From Aequorivita sp. (GTDB lineage: Bacteria > Bacteroidota > Bacteroidia > Flavobacteriales > Flavobacteriaceae): 6,321 bases of DNA. Each line of letters starts with the position of its first letter. The stretch's first letter is position 1. Shown here in pieces: positions 1 to 6,321 of this stretch. The position numbers and the translations under genes were made by a program. The notes beneath the pieces were generated by a model, which saw only the letters and a program-made list of their open reading frames with translations, made no database searches and was not told where the DNA came from. Location: contig JAGQYZ010000076.1 in assembly GCA_020435865.1 (NCBI GenBank), forward strand, positions 5,756 to 12,076, written 5' to 3'.

Positions 1-1776
1 TTAAATTCCCTTTGGAATTGCCTCAATTAATTTCTTTGAATATTCTGTTTGTGGGTTTTCATAGATTTCATCTGCATCTCCCAATTCCTCTATTTTACCT
101 TTGTTCATCACCAAGAGTTGGTCCGACATATATTTAACAACTGCCAAATCATGCGATATAAATATATAGGTAAAACCAAAATCATTCTTCAGTTCATTCA
201 GTAAGTTCAAAACCTGCGCCTGTACTGAAATATCCAAGGCAGAAACCGATTCATCACAAATAACAAGTTTGGGCTCCACAGCTATAGTACGCGCAATACC
301 AACACGCTGTCTTTGTCCTCCAGAAAGCTCGTGTGGATAGCGGTAAAAATAACTTTCATCCAAACCTACCTTTTCAAGCAATAATAGTACTCGTTCCTTT
401 CTTTCCTTTTTAGACTTTCCCAAATTATGAACTTCCATAGGTTCCATCAATGCTTGGCCTAACATCAAGCGTGGGTTTAATGAAGAATAAGGATCTTGAA
501 AAATAATCTGTATTTCCTTCCGAAGGTTTCTAATTTCGCCTTTTGATAGTTTTGTAAGTTCCTTTCCCTTGTACTTTATACTTCCAGAAGTTACTTTCTC
601 CAATTGAATAATGGTTCTTCCCAATGTAGATTTTCCACAACCGGATTCGCCAACAAGCCCTAAGGTTTCACCTTCAAAAACTGCAAAACTTACCTCATCC
701 ACAGCTTTTATTATTTTCTTTTTTGCAAATATCCCAACGTTACTGAAATAATACTTTTCTAAATTGGTGATTTCCAAAATCGGCTTTTGGGTATAAATTT
801 GCTTGTGCTTTTTGGCACGTTCAGTAGGTTTTACTTCGCGTTGTTGGAAACTTTTATCAGCTATGGAAGCAATAGTGGGCAATTTTGCCAACCGAACATC
901 CAAAGAAGGCCGCGATGCCAAAAGGGCTTTTGTATATTCTGCTTTTGGATTTTTGAATATTTCAAGAGTCGTTGCATTTTCAACAATATCTCCTTTATAC
1001 ATTACAGCCACCCTATCTGCGATTTCGGAAACTAGATTTAAATCGTGTGATATGAAAAGCATCGCCATTTCTGTTTCTTGTTGAATGCTTTTCAAAAGTG
1101 AAATTATTTCCTTTTGAACTGTTACATCCAAAGCCGTGGTCGGTTCGTCTGCTATTAACAATTTTGGCTTACAGGAAATGGCCATAGCAATCATAACCCG
1201 TTGCATTTGCCCACCACTTATTTGGTGAGGGTAACTGTTGTAAATTTCATTAGGTCGTGGAAGTTTTACTTTTTCAAAAAGCGAAATGGTTTCTTTTTTT
1301 GCTTTGGAAGCATTCACTTTTAAATGAAGCCGAAGTATTTCAGATACTTGAAATCCGCATTTTAATGAAGGATTGAGCGCACTCATTGGTTCTTGAAAAA
1401 TCATGGCTATTTCCTTTCCACGTATTTTTTGAAATTCTTTTTCGTTCATTTTCAGCAGCTCTTTTTCTTCAAAAAGAATACTTCCTGATAGTTGCGTTTG
1501 CTTTTTTGGCAATAAACCCATGATGGAAAGTGAGGTAACTGATTTTCCAGAACCAGACTCACCAACAATTCCTAAAATTTCATTTTTATAAACATCAAAT
1601 GAAATAGAATGTAAAACTTCTGAGCTAATTTTCTTATTTCCAAAGGAAACCGAAAGTTCTTTAACCGACAACAAAGGAATTTTTTTCATCATTTCAAAGA
1701 TAGGATAATCATAGCTATTTATTTTTAACTGTAGTTCGTCGAATAATATTTTATTTAAACGATTTTTATTGTTCAT
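1..1776 (-). CDS. Fused double ATP-binding protein of a peptide-type (Dpp/Opp-like) ABC transporter
   Basis: This cytoplasmic protein carries two complete ABC ATPase domains in one 591-residue chain, so it would power peptide or small-solute import as a DppD-DppF-like pair does. Domain 1 shows Walker A GESGSGKS (72-79), Q-loop FQEP (127-130), signature SGGQ (187-190), Walker B LLIADE (206-211) and switch His244. Domain 2 shows Walker A GESGCGKS (376-383), FQDP (426-429), SGGQ (485-488), Walker B LVICDE (504-509) and His542. Both sites therefore look active. Each domain ends in a short oligo/dipeptide-transporter C-terminal segment (about 256-290 and 554-588) containing NP-x-x-EY; neither has the cysteine cluster found in some OppD/DppD proteins. 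The stop codon is the first three bases of the window, so the gene is complete. The start is uncertain: Met29/Met30 (codons at 1692 and 1689) lie just before the first beta strand ([11 protein letters not shown]) and are plausible alternatives, since the preceding 28 residues resemble no part of the family. No permease or binding protein is in view, so the substrate is unknown. Confidence 0.93.
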   Translation of the reverse strand: MNNKNRLNKILFDELQLKINSYDYPIFEMMKKIPLLSVKELSVSFGNKKISSEVLHSISFDVYKNEILGIVGESGSGKSVTSLSIMGLLPKKQTQLSGSILFEEKELLKMNEKEFQKIRGKEIAMIFQEPMSALNPSLKCGFQVSEILRLHLKVNASKAKKETISLFEKVKLPRPNEIYNSYPHQISGGQMQRVMIAMAISCKPKLLIADEPTTALDVTVQKEIISLLKSIQQETEMAMLFISHDLNLVSEIADRVAVMYKGDIVENATTLEIFKNPKAEYTKALLASRPSLDVRLAKLPTIASIADKSFQQREVKPTERAKKHKQIYTQKPILEITNLEKYYFSNVGIFAKKKIIKAVDEVSFAVFEGETLGLVGESGCGKSTLGRTIIQLEKVTSGSIKYKGKELTKLSKGEIRNLRKEIQIIFQDPYSSLNPRLMLGQALMEPMEVHNLGKSKKERKERVLLLLEKVGLDESYFYRYPHELSGGQRQRVGIARTIAVEPKLVICDESVSALDISVQAQVLNLLNELKNDFGFTYIFISHDLAVVKYMSDQLLVMNKGKIEELGDADEIYENPQTEYSKKLIEAIPKGI

Positions 1777-1782
1777 TTAAAT

Positions 1783-1796
1783 GTTTTAAATAAAAC
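1783..1796. repeat. Small dyad in the divergent intergenic region
   Basis: GTTTTA-AA-TAAAAC is a perfect 6-bp inverted repeat in the 54-base AT-rich gap between the ABC ATPase and the M4 protease genes. Its position between divergent starts would suit an operator, but such short AT dyads arise often by chance. No good -7/-33 promoter pair was found on either strand in this gap. Confidence 0.3.
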
Positions 1797-1830
1797 AAAA
1801 AACAATTTATTCACTAAATCTTATTTTATT

Positions 1831-4782
1831 ATGAAAAAAATTAACAAGTTCGTTTTTCTGCTTTCATTATCAATTTTTGGTTTTTCGGCAGTAGTTTCTG
1901 CACAAAACAAAAAAGATGAAAAGAGAAACGTTAAACAACCAAAACAATTAATAGTTTTTGATGAATCTCATTCCTATTCGCTTCAAAATTCATCAACCCT
2001 TTTTAAAGAAGTTTTAAAACCATCCTCACAAACTACTTTTACTACTCTAAAACAAGAACAGGATCCGTTAGGGTTTACCCACAAAAAAATGCAACAATAC
2101 TTTAACGGTGTTAAAGTTGAGTTTGCGACCGTTACACTAAATAGTAAAAACGGAACAGTACAAACATTAAACTCCGCCTACTTTCCTGTAGCTGAGGATT
2201 TTAATGTAACACCATCCATTAGCAACACACAAGCTCTAAACAGTGCTATTGCACACGTTGGAGCCACAAAATATATGTGGCAAAATGCCGCAGAATCAAT
2301 ATTGGCAGACAATTATAAAAAGCCAGATGGAGAACTAGTAATTGTTCCGGCCATTAAAAATATTTCTGAAACAAACCGACTTGCTTATAAATTTGATATT
2401 TACGCTACAGCACCTCTTTATAGGGCCGATGTATATATTGATGCCAAAACAGGACAATTTATTATGGAAAACAAAAAAATCCATGATGCCAATGTGCCTG
2501 CAACAGGAACTAGCCTATATAATGGTAGTGTTTCTTTTACAGCAGACAATTCGTCTGGGCCATACCGCTTACGCCAAACTGCAGACGGTGGTGGGATTCA
2601 AACATTTGATTTAAACAATAGCACCAACTATAACAATGCAGTTGATGTTACCAGTAACTCGACAAATTTTACTTCGAACCCAACTGGAGTTCAGGCTCAT
2701 TTTGGTGCAGAACAAACCTACAAATACTATTCCCAGAGATACGGAAGAAACTCGTATAACAATTCGGGAGGCGTTATCAAATCATACGTTAGCTATTCAT
2801 CAAACTATGTAAATGCTTTTTGGGACGGAAGCCGTATGACCTATGGGGATGGTGATGGCACAAATTATGGTCCTTTGGTTTCTTTGGATATTTGTGGGCA
2901 TGAAATTACGCACGGCGTAACTGAATATTCTGCAAACTTAGTTTACAGCTACCAATCTGGAGCATTAAACGAATCATTTTCTGATGTTTTCGGGGAATCC
3001 ATTGAAAAATTTGCTTCAGGAACCAACGACTGGTTAATGGGCGATGACATTGGTGCTGGTGGAAGTGGTGGCGCATTGCGCTCTATGAGCAATCCAAACG
3101 CTTATGGTGATCCAGACACATATCAAGGTACTTACTGGTATTCAGGTTCTGGAGATTCAGGAGGAGTACACACAAATTCTGGAGTACAAAACTTTTGGTT
3201 TTATGTTTTGAGCGTAGGTAAAAGTGGCACAAACGATAAAGGAGATAGTTATAACGTTACCGGAATTGGGATGGATAAAGCAGCAGCAATTGCTTACAGA
3301 AATCTTACTGTTTATTTAAATTCAAATTCACAGTATAGTGATGCCAGAAATGGTGCAATTCAAGCCGCAAAAGATTTATACGGTGCCGGAAGTGCTGAGG
3401 AAATTGCAACTACCAATGCTTGGTATGCCGTTGGCGTAGGGAGTGCCTATGATGATGGAAATCCACCACCTCCAGGAGATTGTCAAACTGGAGATATTTA
3501 CCTATCAATTACTTTGGACAACTACCCAGAAGAAACAGCCTGGACCTTGAAAAATTCTTCAGGAACAACAATTGATTCTGCCAGTTATTCTACATCAAAC
3601 CCAGATGGATCAACTGTTACAAGAACTTTTTCAAGTTTAGCTGTTGGTGATTATACATTTACCATTACTGATGCTTATGGAGATGGAATTTGCTGTGCTT
3701 ATGGAAATGGTTCTTATACATTATCCAGCGATGCAGGTGTCATTTTTAGTGGAGGAAGTTTTGGAAGTTCAGAAACCACAGCTTTCTGTATTGAAGCTGG
3801 AACTGGGGGAGACACACAAGCTCCTTCTGCTCCATCTAATTTATCTGCTTCAAATATAACACAGACCACGGCTACACTTTCATGGAATGCATCTACAGAC
3901 AATGTTGGCGTTACTGGTTATGATGTTTTCCAAGGAAGCACAAATTTAGGAAGCGTTACAGGAACCTCCGCAAATATTACCGGATTGTCGCCTTCAAGCT
4001 CATATTCCTTTAAAGTTCGTGCACACGATGCAGCCGGCAACAATTCTGGCTTCAGTAATACCGTAAACGTTACAACACTTTCAAACACGGTAACATATTG
4101 TTCTTCGCAAGGAAACAATACAAATGATGAATACATAGATAGAGTTCAACTAGGCAGTATTAATAATCTTTCTGGAAATAATGGAGGTTATGCAAATTTC
4201 ACTAGCATTTCAACAACATTGTCAAAAGGAAGTAGTAATACAATTACCATAACCCCTAAATGGACAGGCACAGTATATCGTGAAGCATATAGGGTTTGGA
4301 TTGATTATAACCAAGATGGCGATTTTAATGATTCTGGAGAGCAAGTATATTCTCGCTCAAGAACTACTTCATCAAACATTTCAGGTAGTTTTTCAGTTCC
4401 ATCTTCTGCACTAAATGGCGCAACAAGGATGCGTGTTTCTATGAAATATAACGCAAATCCATCTTCTTGTGAAACATTTACCTATGGTGAAGTGGAAGAT
4501 TATACAGTTATCATCAGTAATGCAGTTCAAGGAATTACGGGAGGTACAGACTTCAGCAATGCTGAAATGACTCTTTATCCTAACCCTGCAAAACACACAT
4601 TGAATATTTCATTAATTGAGGCTACAGGCAAAGATTATGTGATATACAATACCGTTGGGCAGGTTGTTGGCAAAGGAAAATATACTGAAAATGTAGATGT
4701 TTCTTCATTGCGAAGTGGTGTTTACATCATTGAAGTAAATACTGAAAACAACAAACTCAGAAAACGTTTTGTGAAAGAATAA
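1831..4782 (+). CDS. Secreted thermolysin-like M4 metalloprotease with FN3, GEVED and T9SS sorting domains
   Basis: This is a zinc endopeptidase exported by the Sec system and then the type IX secretion system. In order it has a signal peptide (1-24, likely cut at VSA|Q), an FTP-like propeptide (about 40-110), a PepSY-like propeptide part (about 130-212), and an M4 catalytic domain (about 225-540). The zinc and catalytic residues are all present: HEITH (357-361), third ligand Glu381 in GALNESFSD, Tyr372, Asp442 and His447 in GGVHTNSG. Their spacing matches thermolysin (His142/His146/Glu166, Tyr157, Asp226, His231). A proline linker (545-548) leads to a module with DAYGDGICC (614-622), then a fibronectin type III domain (about 663-750), a GEVED domain (about 755-895, DYNQDGDFNDSGE and the GEVEDY end) and a type A T9SS sorting domain (about 909-983, with LYPNPA and SGVYIIEV). 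The start is the only Met in good position for the signal peptide. The prodomain is probably removed on maturation, and the C-terminal domain removed or anchored at the surface. The natural substrate is unknown, but M4 enzymes usually cut before bulky hydrophobic residues. Confidence 0.96.
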   Translation: MKKINKFVFLLSLSIFGFSAVVSAQNKKDEKRNVKQPKQLIVFDESHSYSLQNSSTLFKEVLKPSSQTTFTTLKQEQDPLGFTHKKMQQYFNGVKVEFATVTLNSKNGTVQTLNSAYFPVAEDFNVTPSISNTQALNSAIAHVGATKYMWQNAAESILADNYKKPDGELVIVPAIKNISETNRLAYKFDIYATAPLYRADVYIDAKTGQFIMENKKIHDANVPATGTSLYNGSVSFTADNSSGPYRLRQTADGGGIQTFDLNNSTNYNNAVDVTSNSTNFTSNPTGVQAHFGAEQTYKYYSQRYGRNSYNNSGGVIKSYVSYSSNYVNAFWDGSRMTYGDGDGTNYGPLVSLDICGHEITHGVTEYSANLVYSYQSGALNESFSDVFGESIEKFASGTNDWLMGDDIGAGGSGGALRSMSNPNAYGDPDTYQGTYWYSGSGDSGGVHTNSGVQNFWFYVLSVGKSGTNDKGDSYNVTGIGMDKAAAIAYRNLTVYLNSNSQYSDARNGAIQAAKDLYGAGSAEEIATTNAWYAVGVGSAYDDGNPPPPGDCQTGDIYLSITLDNYPEETAWTLKNSSGTTIDSASYSTSNPDGSTVTRTFSSLAVGDYTFTITDAYGDGICCAYGNGSYTLSSDAGVIFSGGSFGSSETTAFCIEAGTGGDTQAPSAPSNLSASNITQTTATLSWNASTDNVGVTGYDVFQGSTNLGSVTGTSANITGLSPSSSYSFKVRAHDAAGNNSGFSNTVNVTTLSNTVTYCSSQGNNTNDEYIDRVQLGSINNLSGNNGGYANFTSISTTLSKGSSNTITITPKWTGTVYREAYRVWIDYNQDGDFNDSGEQVYSRSRTTSSNISGSFSVPSSALNGATRMRVSMKYNANPSSCETFTYGEVEDYTVIISNAVQGITGGTDFSNAEMTLYPNPAKHTLNISLIEATGKDYVIYNTVGQVVGKGKYTENVDVSSLRSGVYIIEVNTENNKLRKRFVKE

Positions 4783-4802
4783 TTAGTTAATGTTGATAAT
4801 TA

Positions 4803-4844
4803 AAACGGCCCGTTTCAAATTTGAAACGGGCCGTTTGTTTTTTT
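4803..4844. terminator. Bidirectional intrinsic terminator between convergent genes
   Basis: A perfect 17-bp inverted repeat (arms 4803-4819 and 4820-4836) has a GC-rich middle (CGGCCCG/CGGGCCG) and no spacer, so the RNA loop must form from the central AAATTT. It is followed by G and seven T residues (4838-4844) on the plus strand, 20 bases after the stop codon of the M4 protease. On the minus strand the stem ends in a run of four T, so it probably also stops transcription of the lipoprotein gene that ends at 4858, less strongly. Confidence 0.9.
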
Positions 4845-4857
4845 GATGTATAAAATT

Positions 4858-5262
4858 TTAAAGAGGGTCACCAACTTTAACATCACATCTGTGTCCAGGC
4901 TGGCCGTGCGGTGGATTTATTCCGTTGCCTGAACTTGAAGATGGAACTGAATTCGTTTTGTTCATTTCAGGAGTTGTAGTAGAACTTCCCGAAGCACTGT
5001 TCAATGGTGCTCCCACAGGAATGTCGCATCTATGCCCTGGCTGCCCGTGTGCTGGGTTCATTGCCAAATCGCCACTTACATTTGCATCGTCTGTTGCTGG
5101 AGCCGCATTTTGAAGCGCTTGTTTTTTTTGCTCAAGGGTTGCCTCTTGAACAGTATTAGAAGTATCCGCTTCTGATTCTTTATCCTTACAGGCAATAAAA
5201 AACGGAGCCGAGGCAAGTAAAACTATTAAAAATGATTTTGGATTGAGTCTTGAAATTGTCAT
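4858..5262 (-). CDS. Small lipoprotein with two HGQPGHRCD motifs, function unknown
   Basis: The 134-residue product has a type II signal peptide: a basic start (R5, K9), a hydrophobic stretch (11-23) and lipobox FIAC with the lipidated cysteine at 25. The mature protein is about 110 residues. It begins with a charged segment (KDKESEAD, 26-33), which may act as a surface-export signal for lipoproteins in Bacteroidota. A low-complexity Ala/Asn/Gln/Ser/Thr region follows. Two 19-residue repeats, at 69-87 and 116-134, are 15/19 identical and share the core HGQPGHRCD; the second copy ends exactly at the C-terminus. Each repeat offers two His and one Cys, so metal binding or a disulfide between Cys79 and Cys126 is possible, but neither is shown. 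There is no enzymatic motif. I do not recognise a named family; I believe similar motifs occur in hypothetical proteins of flavobacteria, unverified here. It is convergent with the M4 protease and shares its terminator. Confidence 0.88.
   Translation of the reverse strand: MTISRLNPKSFLIVLLASAPFFIACKDKESEADTSNTVQEATLEQKKQALQNAAPATDDANVSGDLAMNPAHGQPGHRCDIPVGAPLNSASGSSTTTPEMNKTNSVPSSSSGNGINPPHGQPGHRCDVKVGDPL
4861..4917 (-). repeat. Copy 2 of the 19-residue His/Cys repeat in the lipoprotein
   Basis: It encodes NPPHGQPGHRCDVKVGDPL, residues 116-134, and is directly followed by the stop codon. Relative to copy 1 the four substitutions are A/P, I/V, P/K and A/D; both His, the Cys, the Arg and the Gly-Gln-Pro-Gly turn are kept. 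Confidence 0.9.
5002..5058 (-). repeat. Copy 1 of the 19-residue His/Cys repeat in the lipoprotein
   Basis: It encodes NPAHGQPGHRCDIPVGAPL, residues 69-87 of the lipoprotein. It sits 47 residues (141 bases) ahead of copy 2. The nine-residue core is identical to that of copy 2 in protein but differs in six codons. Confidence 0.9.
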
Positions 5263-5287
5263 AGAGCAGCTATTTAAATATGACTGA

Positions 5288-5317
5288 TAAATCTACTAAA
5301 AAATAAATAGAAAACAA
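5288..5317 (-). promoter_or_regulatory. Candidate Bacteroidota-type promoter for the lipoprotein gene
   Basis: On the minus strand TTG (5315-5317) is followed after 19 bases by TAGATTTA (5288-5295). This is one base short of the Bacteroidota consensus TTG-N19/21-TAnnTTTG. Transcription would start about 20 bases before the ATG at 5262. The surroundings are very AT-rich, so a chance match is possible. Confidence 0.35.
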
Positions 5318-5345
5318 CATTCAGCCATTTTTGCCTTGAAAACCG

Positions 5346-6059
5346 CTATACAGAAAGAATTTCGTCTTCACTTAGAATTTCCTCATTCCGAAGTCGCAAA
5401 AGAATTTGGGCTACTGTGACTGTGTCCTTTTCACAATAAATGATAATTCTGTCAATGTCTTTTTCTTCGTAAAAAACACTTCGCACTTGGCTTCCATCAA
5501 TATCATCTTTCGGAGAAGGAATGCCTAAAACGTATGCCATTAATTTAAGCGAAGTGAACGTTTTATAATCTCCAAATTTCCATAGTTCCAGTGTATCCAA
5601 ATGGGGCACTTCCCAAGGCTTTTTTCCAAAAAGATCTAGTTTAAAAGGAATATCAATTTTATTGATAATCATTCTTCGGGCAATATATGGGAAGTCAAAT
5701 TCTTTTCCATTGTGTGCGCAAAGCACATGATGCGGTTTGTTAAAATGGGTCTCCAAAAGACTTTTAAAATCCTTCAGGATTTTTACCTCATCACCGTGAA
5801 AACTGGTTACACGAAAATTACGAATATCACCTTTCAAAACAAAATAGCCTACCGAAATACAGACAATCTTTCCAAATTCGGCCCAAATTCCTGCACGCTC
5901 ATAAAAGTCTTCCGCAGAAATTTCATCCTTGCGTTGGTATTGGCTTTTCAACTCCCAAAGCGTTTTGGAGGTATCGTCCATTTCGTCAAAATTTTCGTGC
6001 TGTGGAACGGTCTCAATATCCAAAAACAGGATATGTTCCAAGTTTATTCGCTTAATCAT
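5346..6059 (-). CDS. Predicted DEDDy-type 3'-5' exonuclease (PolB exonuclease-like, RNase H fold)
   Basis: The 237-residue protein should be a stand-alone, metal-dependent 3'-5' exonuclease in the cytoplasm, of the predicted family related to the proofreading domain of family B DNA polymerases. The exonuclease motifs are visible in order: Exo I as LDIET with Asp14 and Glu16; Exo II as HNGKEFD with Asn117 and Asp122; and Exo III as YCEKD with Tyr208 and Asp212, the YxxxD spacing that defines the DEDDy group. HLDTLELW (153-160) and the region around KTFTSLKLMAYVLGIPSPKDD (166-186) are also typical of the family. There is no polymerase, helicase or other extra domain, and the length is normal. 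Its true substrate (DNA or RNA) is not known from sequence. It lies 43 bases after the serine hydrolase and in the same direction, so the two may share a transcript. The ATG at 6059 is supported because IXL-DIET begins only a few residues later. Confidence 0.9.
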   Translation of the reverse strand: MIKRINLEHILFLDIETVPQHENFDEMDDTSKTLWELKSQYQRKDEISAEDFYERAGIWAEFGKIVCISVGYFVLKGDIRNFRVTSFHGDEVKILKDFKSLLETHFNKPHHVLCAHNGKEFDFPYIARRMIINKIDIPFKLDLFGKKPWEVPHLDTLELWKFGDYKTFTSLKLMAYVLGIPSPKDDIDGSQVRSVFYEEKDIDRIIIYCEKDTVTVAQILLRLRNEEILSEDEILSV

Positions 6060-6088
6060 AATTTGAAAATTTCAATCGGGGAGAAGAT

Positions 6089-6119
6089 TAAAGCTACGAA
6101 ATTTATTGATTTTGACCAA
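6089..6119 (-). promoter_or_regulatory. Candidate promoter for the exonuclease inside the end of the serine hydrolase gene
   Basis: On the minus strand TTG (6117-6119) is followed after 20 bases by TAGCTTTA (6089-6096), one base off the Bacteroidota consensus. It overlaps the last codons and stop of the upstream gene, and would start transcription about 23 bases before the exonuclease ATG. The same type and near-identical -7 box occur ahead of the lipoprotein gene. Confidence 0.33.
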
Positions 6120-6321
6120 GCATTTTATAAACCTCCGCAACATAAACATAAAAATCTGAACTAAAAGGCAAATTGGTTTTATTACCGCGTTGTTGCCCCA
6201 AACGCACAATAATCAAATCATCCTCTGGAATCACAATTACGTATTGCCCAAGAATACCGCGCATTACAAATATTTTCTTTCCTAAAAAGTCACTCAGCCA
6301 AAACCCATAGCCATATTCTGG
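6103..6321 (-). CDS. Serine hydrolase, class C beta-lactamase-like family, C-terminal fragment (5' end outside the window)
   Basis: An open frame enters from the right edge and ends at a TAA at 6103-6105, giving the last 72 residues. It begins PEYGYGFW, which matches the conserved YG-x-G-(F/W)-W strand of the beta-lactamase/D-alanyl-D-alanine carboxypeptidase-related family (S12 type). It continues with MRGILGQYVIVIPEDD and LIIVRLG, the late strand where the third active-site motif (KTG in class C enzymes, HxG or related in relatives) lies, followed by the usual Asp-containing hairpin. The catalytic SxxK and YxN motifs would be upstream and cannot be seen, so activity and substrate are unknown. 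The reading frame is intact in the visible part; the gene is cut by the window, not evidently broken. It is upstream of the exonuclease with a 43-base gap. Confidence 0.78.
   Translation of the reverse strand, partial: PEYGYGFWLSDFLGKKIFVMRGILGQYVIVIPEDDLIIVRLGQQRGNKTNLPFSSDFYVYVAEVYKMLGQNQ

Noticed and set aside
504..515. Walker B of the second ATPase domain reads CDESVSALD rather than the usual DEPTSALD
   Set aside because: The catalytic Asp508-Glu509 pair and the D-loop SALD are intact and the Pro to Ser change is tolerated in this family, so it does not indicate a dead domain (numbers here are residues of the minus-strand ATPase).
787..1084. Two short plus-strand open frames opposite the ABC ATPase
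   Set aside because: They lie wholly inside the well-supported ATPase gene, antisense, and their translations show no domain or signal; they are by-products of the coding sequence.
2890..2901. Cysteine two residues before the HEITH motif as a possible cysteine switch
   Set aside because: The residue is in the active-site helix rather than the propeptide, and DICGHE/DICAHE appears to be a common variant in M4 enzymes of this phylum; nothing supports a latency role.
3644..4136. Short open frames on both strands inside the C-terminal part of the protease gene
   Set aside because: The protease frame shows FN3 and other modules across this stretch; the alternative frames give low-complexity or unremarkable peptides.
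4925..5113. 62-codon plus-strand open frame opposite the lipoprotein gene
   Set aside because: The minus-strand frame has a lipobox and repeats conserved at the protein level by silent changes, which identifies it as the coding strand.
5263..5345. Search for a terminator after the exonuclease gene
   Set aside because: No GC-rich hairpin followed by T residues was seen on the minus strand; only a candidate promoter for the lipoprotein gene is present.
5712..6164. 150-codon plus-strand open frame opposite the exonuclease
   Set aside because: It overlaps antisense the exonuclease, whose catalytic motifs are all visible, and runs into the end of the serine hydrolase. Its translation is Lys/Phe-rich with no recognisable motif.

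Overview
The window looks like chromosomal DNA of a member of the Bacteroidota, most probably a Flavobacteriia species. The evidence is AT-rich intergenic DNA without Shine-Dalgarno sequences, a secreted protease ending in a type A sorting domain of the type IX secretion system (T9SS, restricted to Bacteroidota), GEVED and FN3 modules typical of flavobacterial exoproteins, and near-consensus Bacteroidota promoters (TTG-N19/20-TAnnTTTR). The genus cannot be read from this sequence alone.

Layout. Positions 1-1776 (minus) hold a complete fused double ATPase of the oligo/dipeptide ABC importer class. A 54-bp AT-rich gap separates it from a divergent gene at 1831-4782 (plus), a 983-residue secreted thermolysin-like (M4) metalloprotease with prodomain, catalytic domain, three accessory C-terminal modules and a T9SS sorting tail. 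A perfect 17-bp inverted repeat followed by seven T residues (4803-4844) closes this gene and probably also the convergent one. On the minus strand at 4858-5262 lies a small lipoprotein of unknown function with two copies of an unusual His/Cys motif, HGQPGHRCD. Upstream of it, also on the minus strand, are a predicted DEDDy 3'-5' exonuclease (5346-6059) and the 3' end of a serine hydrolase of the class C beta-lactamase fold (6103-6321, cut by the window edge). No stretch longer than about 85 bases lacks a gene.

How the genes may work together. An exported broad-specificity endopeptidase next to a divergent peptide-importer ATPase would fit protein degradation outside the cell followed by peptide uptake, but no permease or binding-protein gene is present here, so the link is inferred from position only. 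The serine hydrolase, exonuclease and lipoprotein are co-directional. Candidate promoters ahead of the exonuclease and the lipoprotein suggest that each can be transcribed on its own.

The least explained element is the lipoprotein. Its two nine-residue HGQPGHRCD cores are identical in protein but differ by synonymous changes in six of nine codons, which points to selection on the peptide itself. Most of the remaining content belongs to recognisable families. No mobile element, CRISPR array, tRNA or rRNA was seen.
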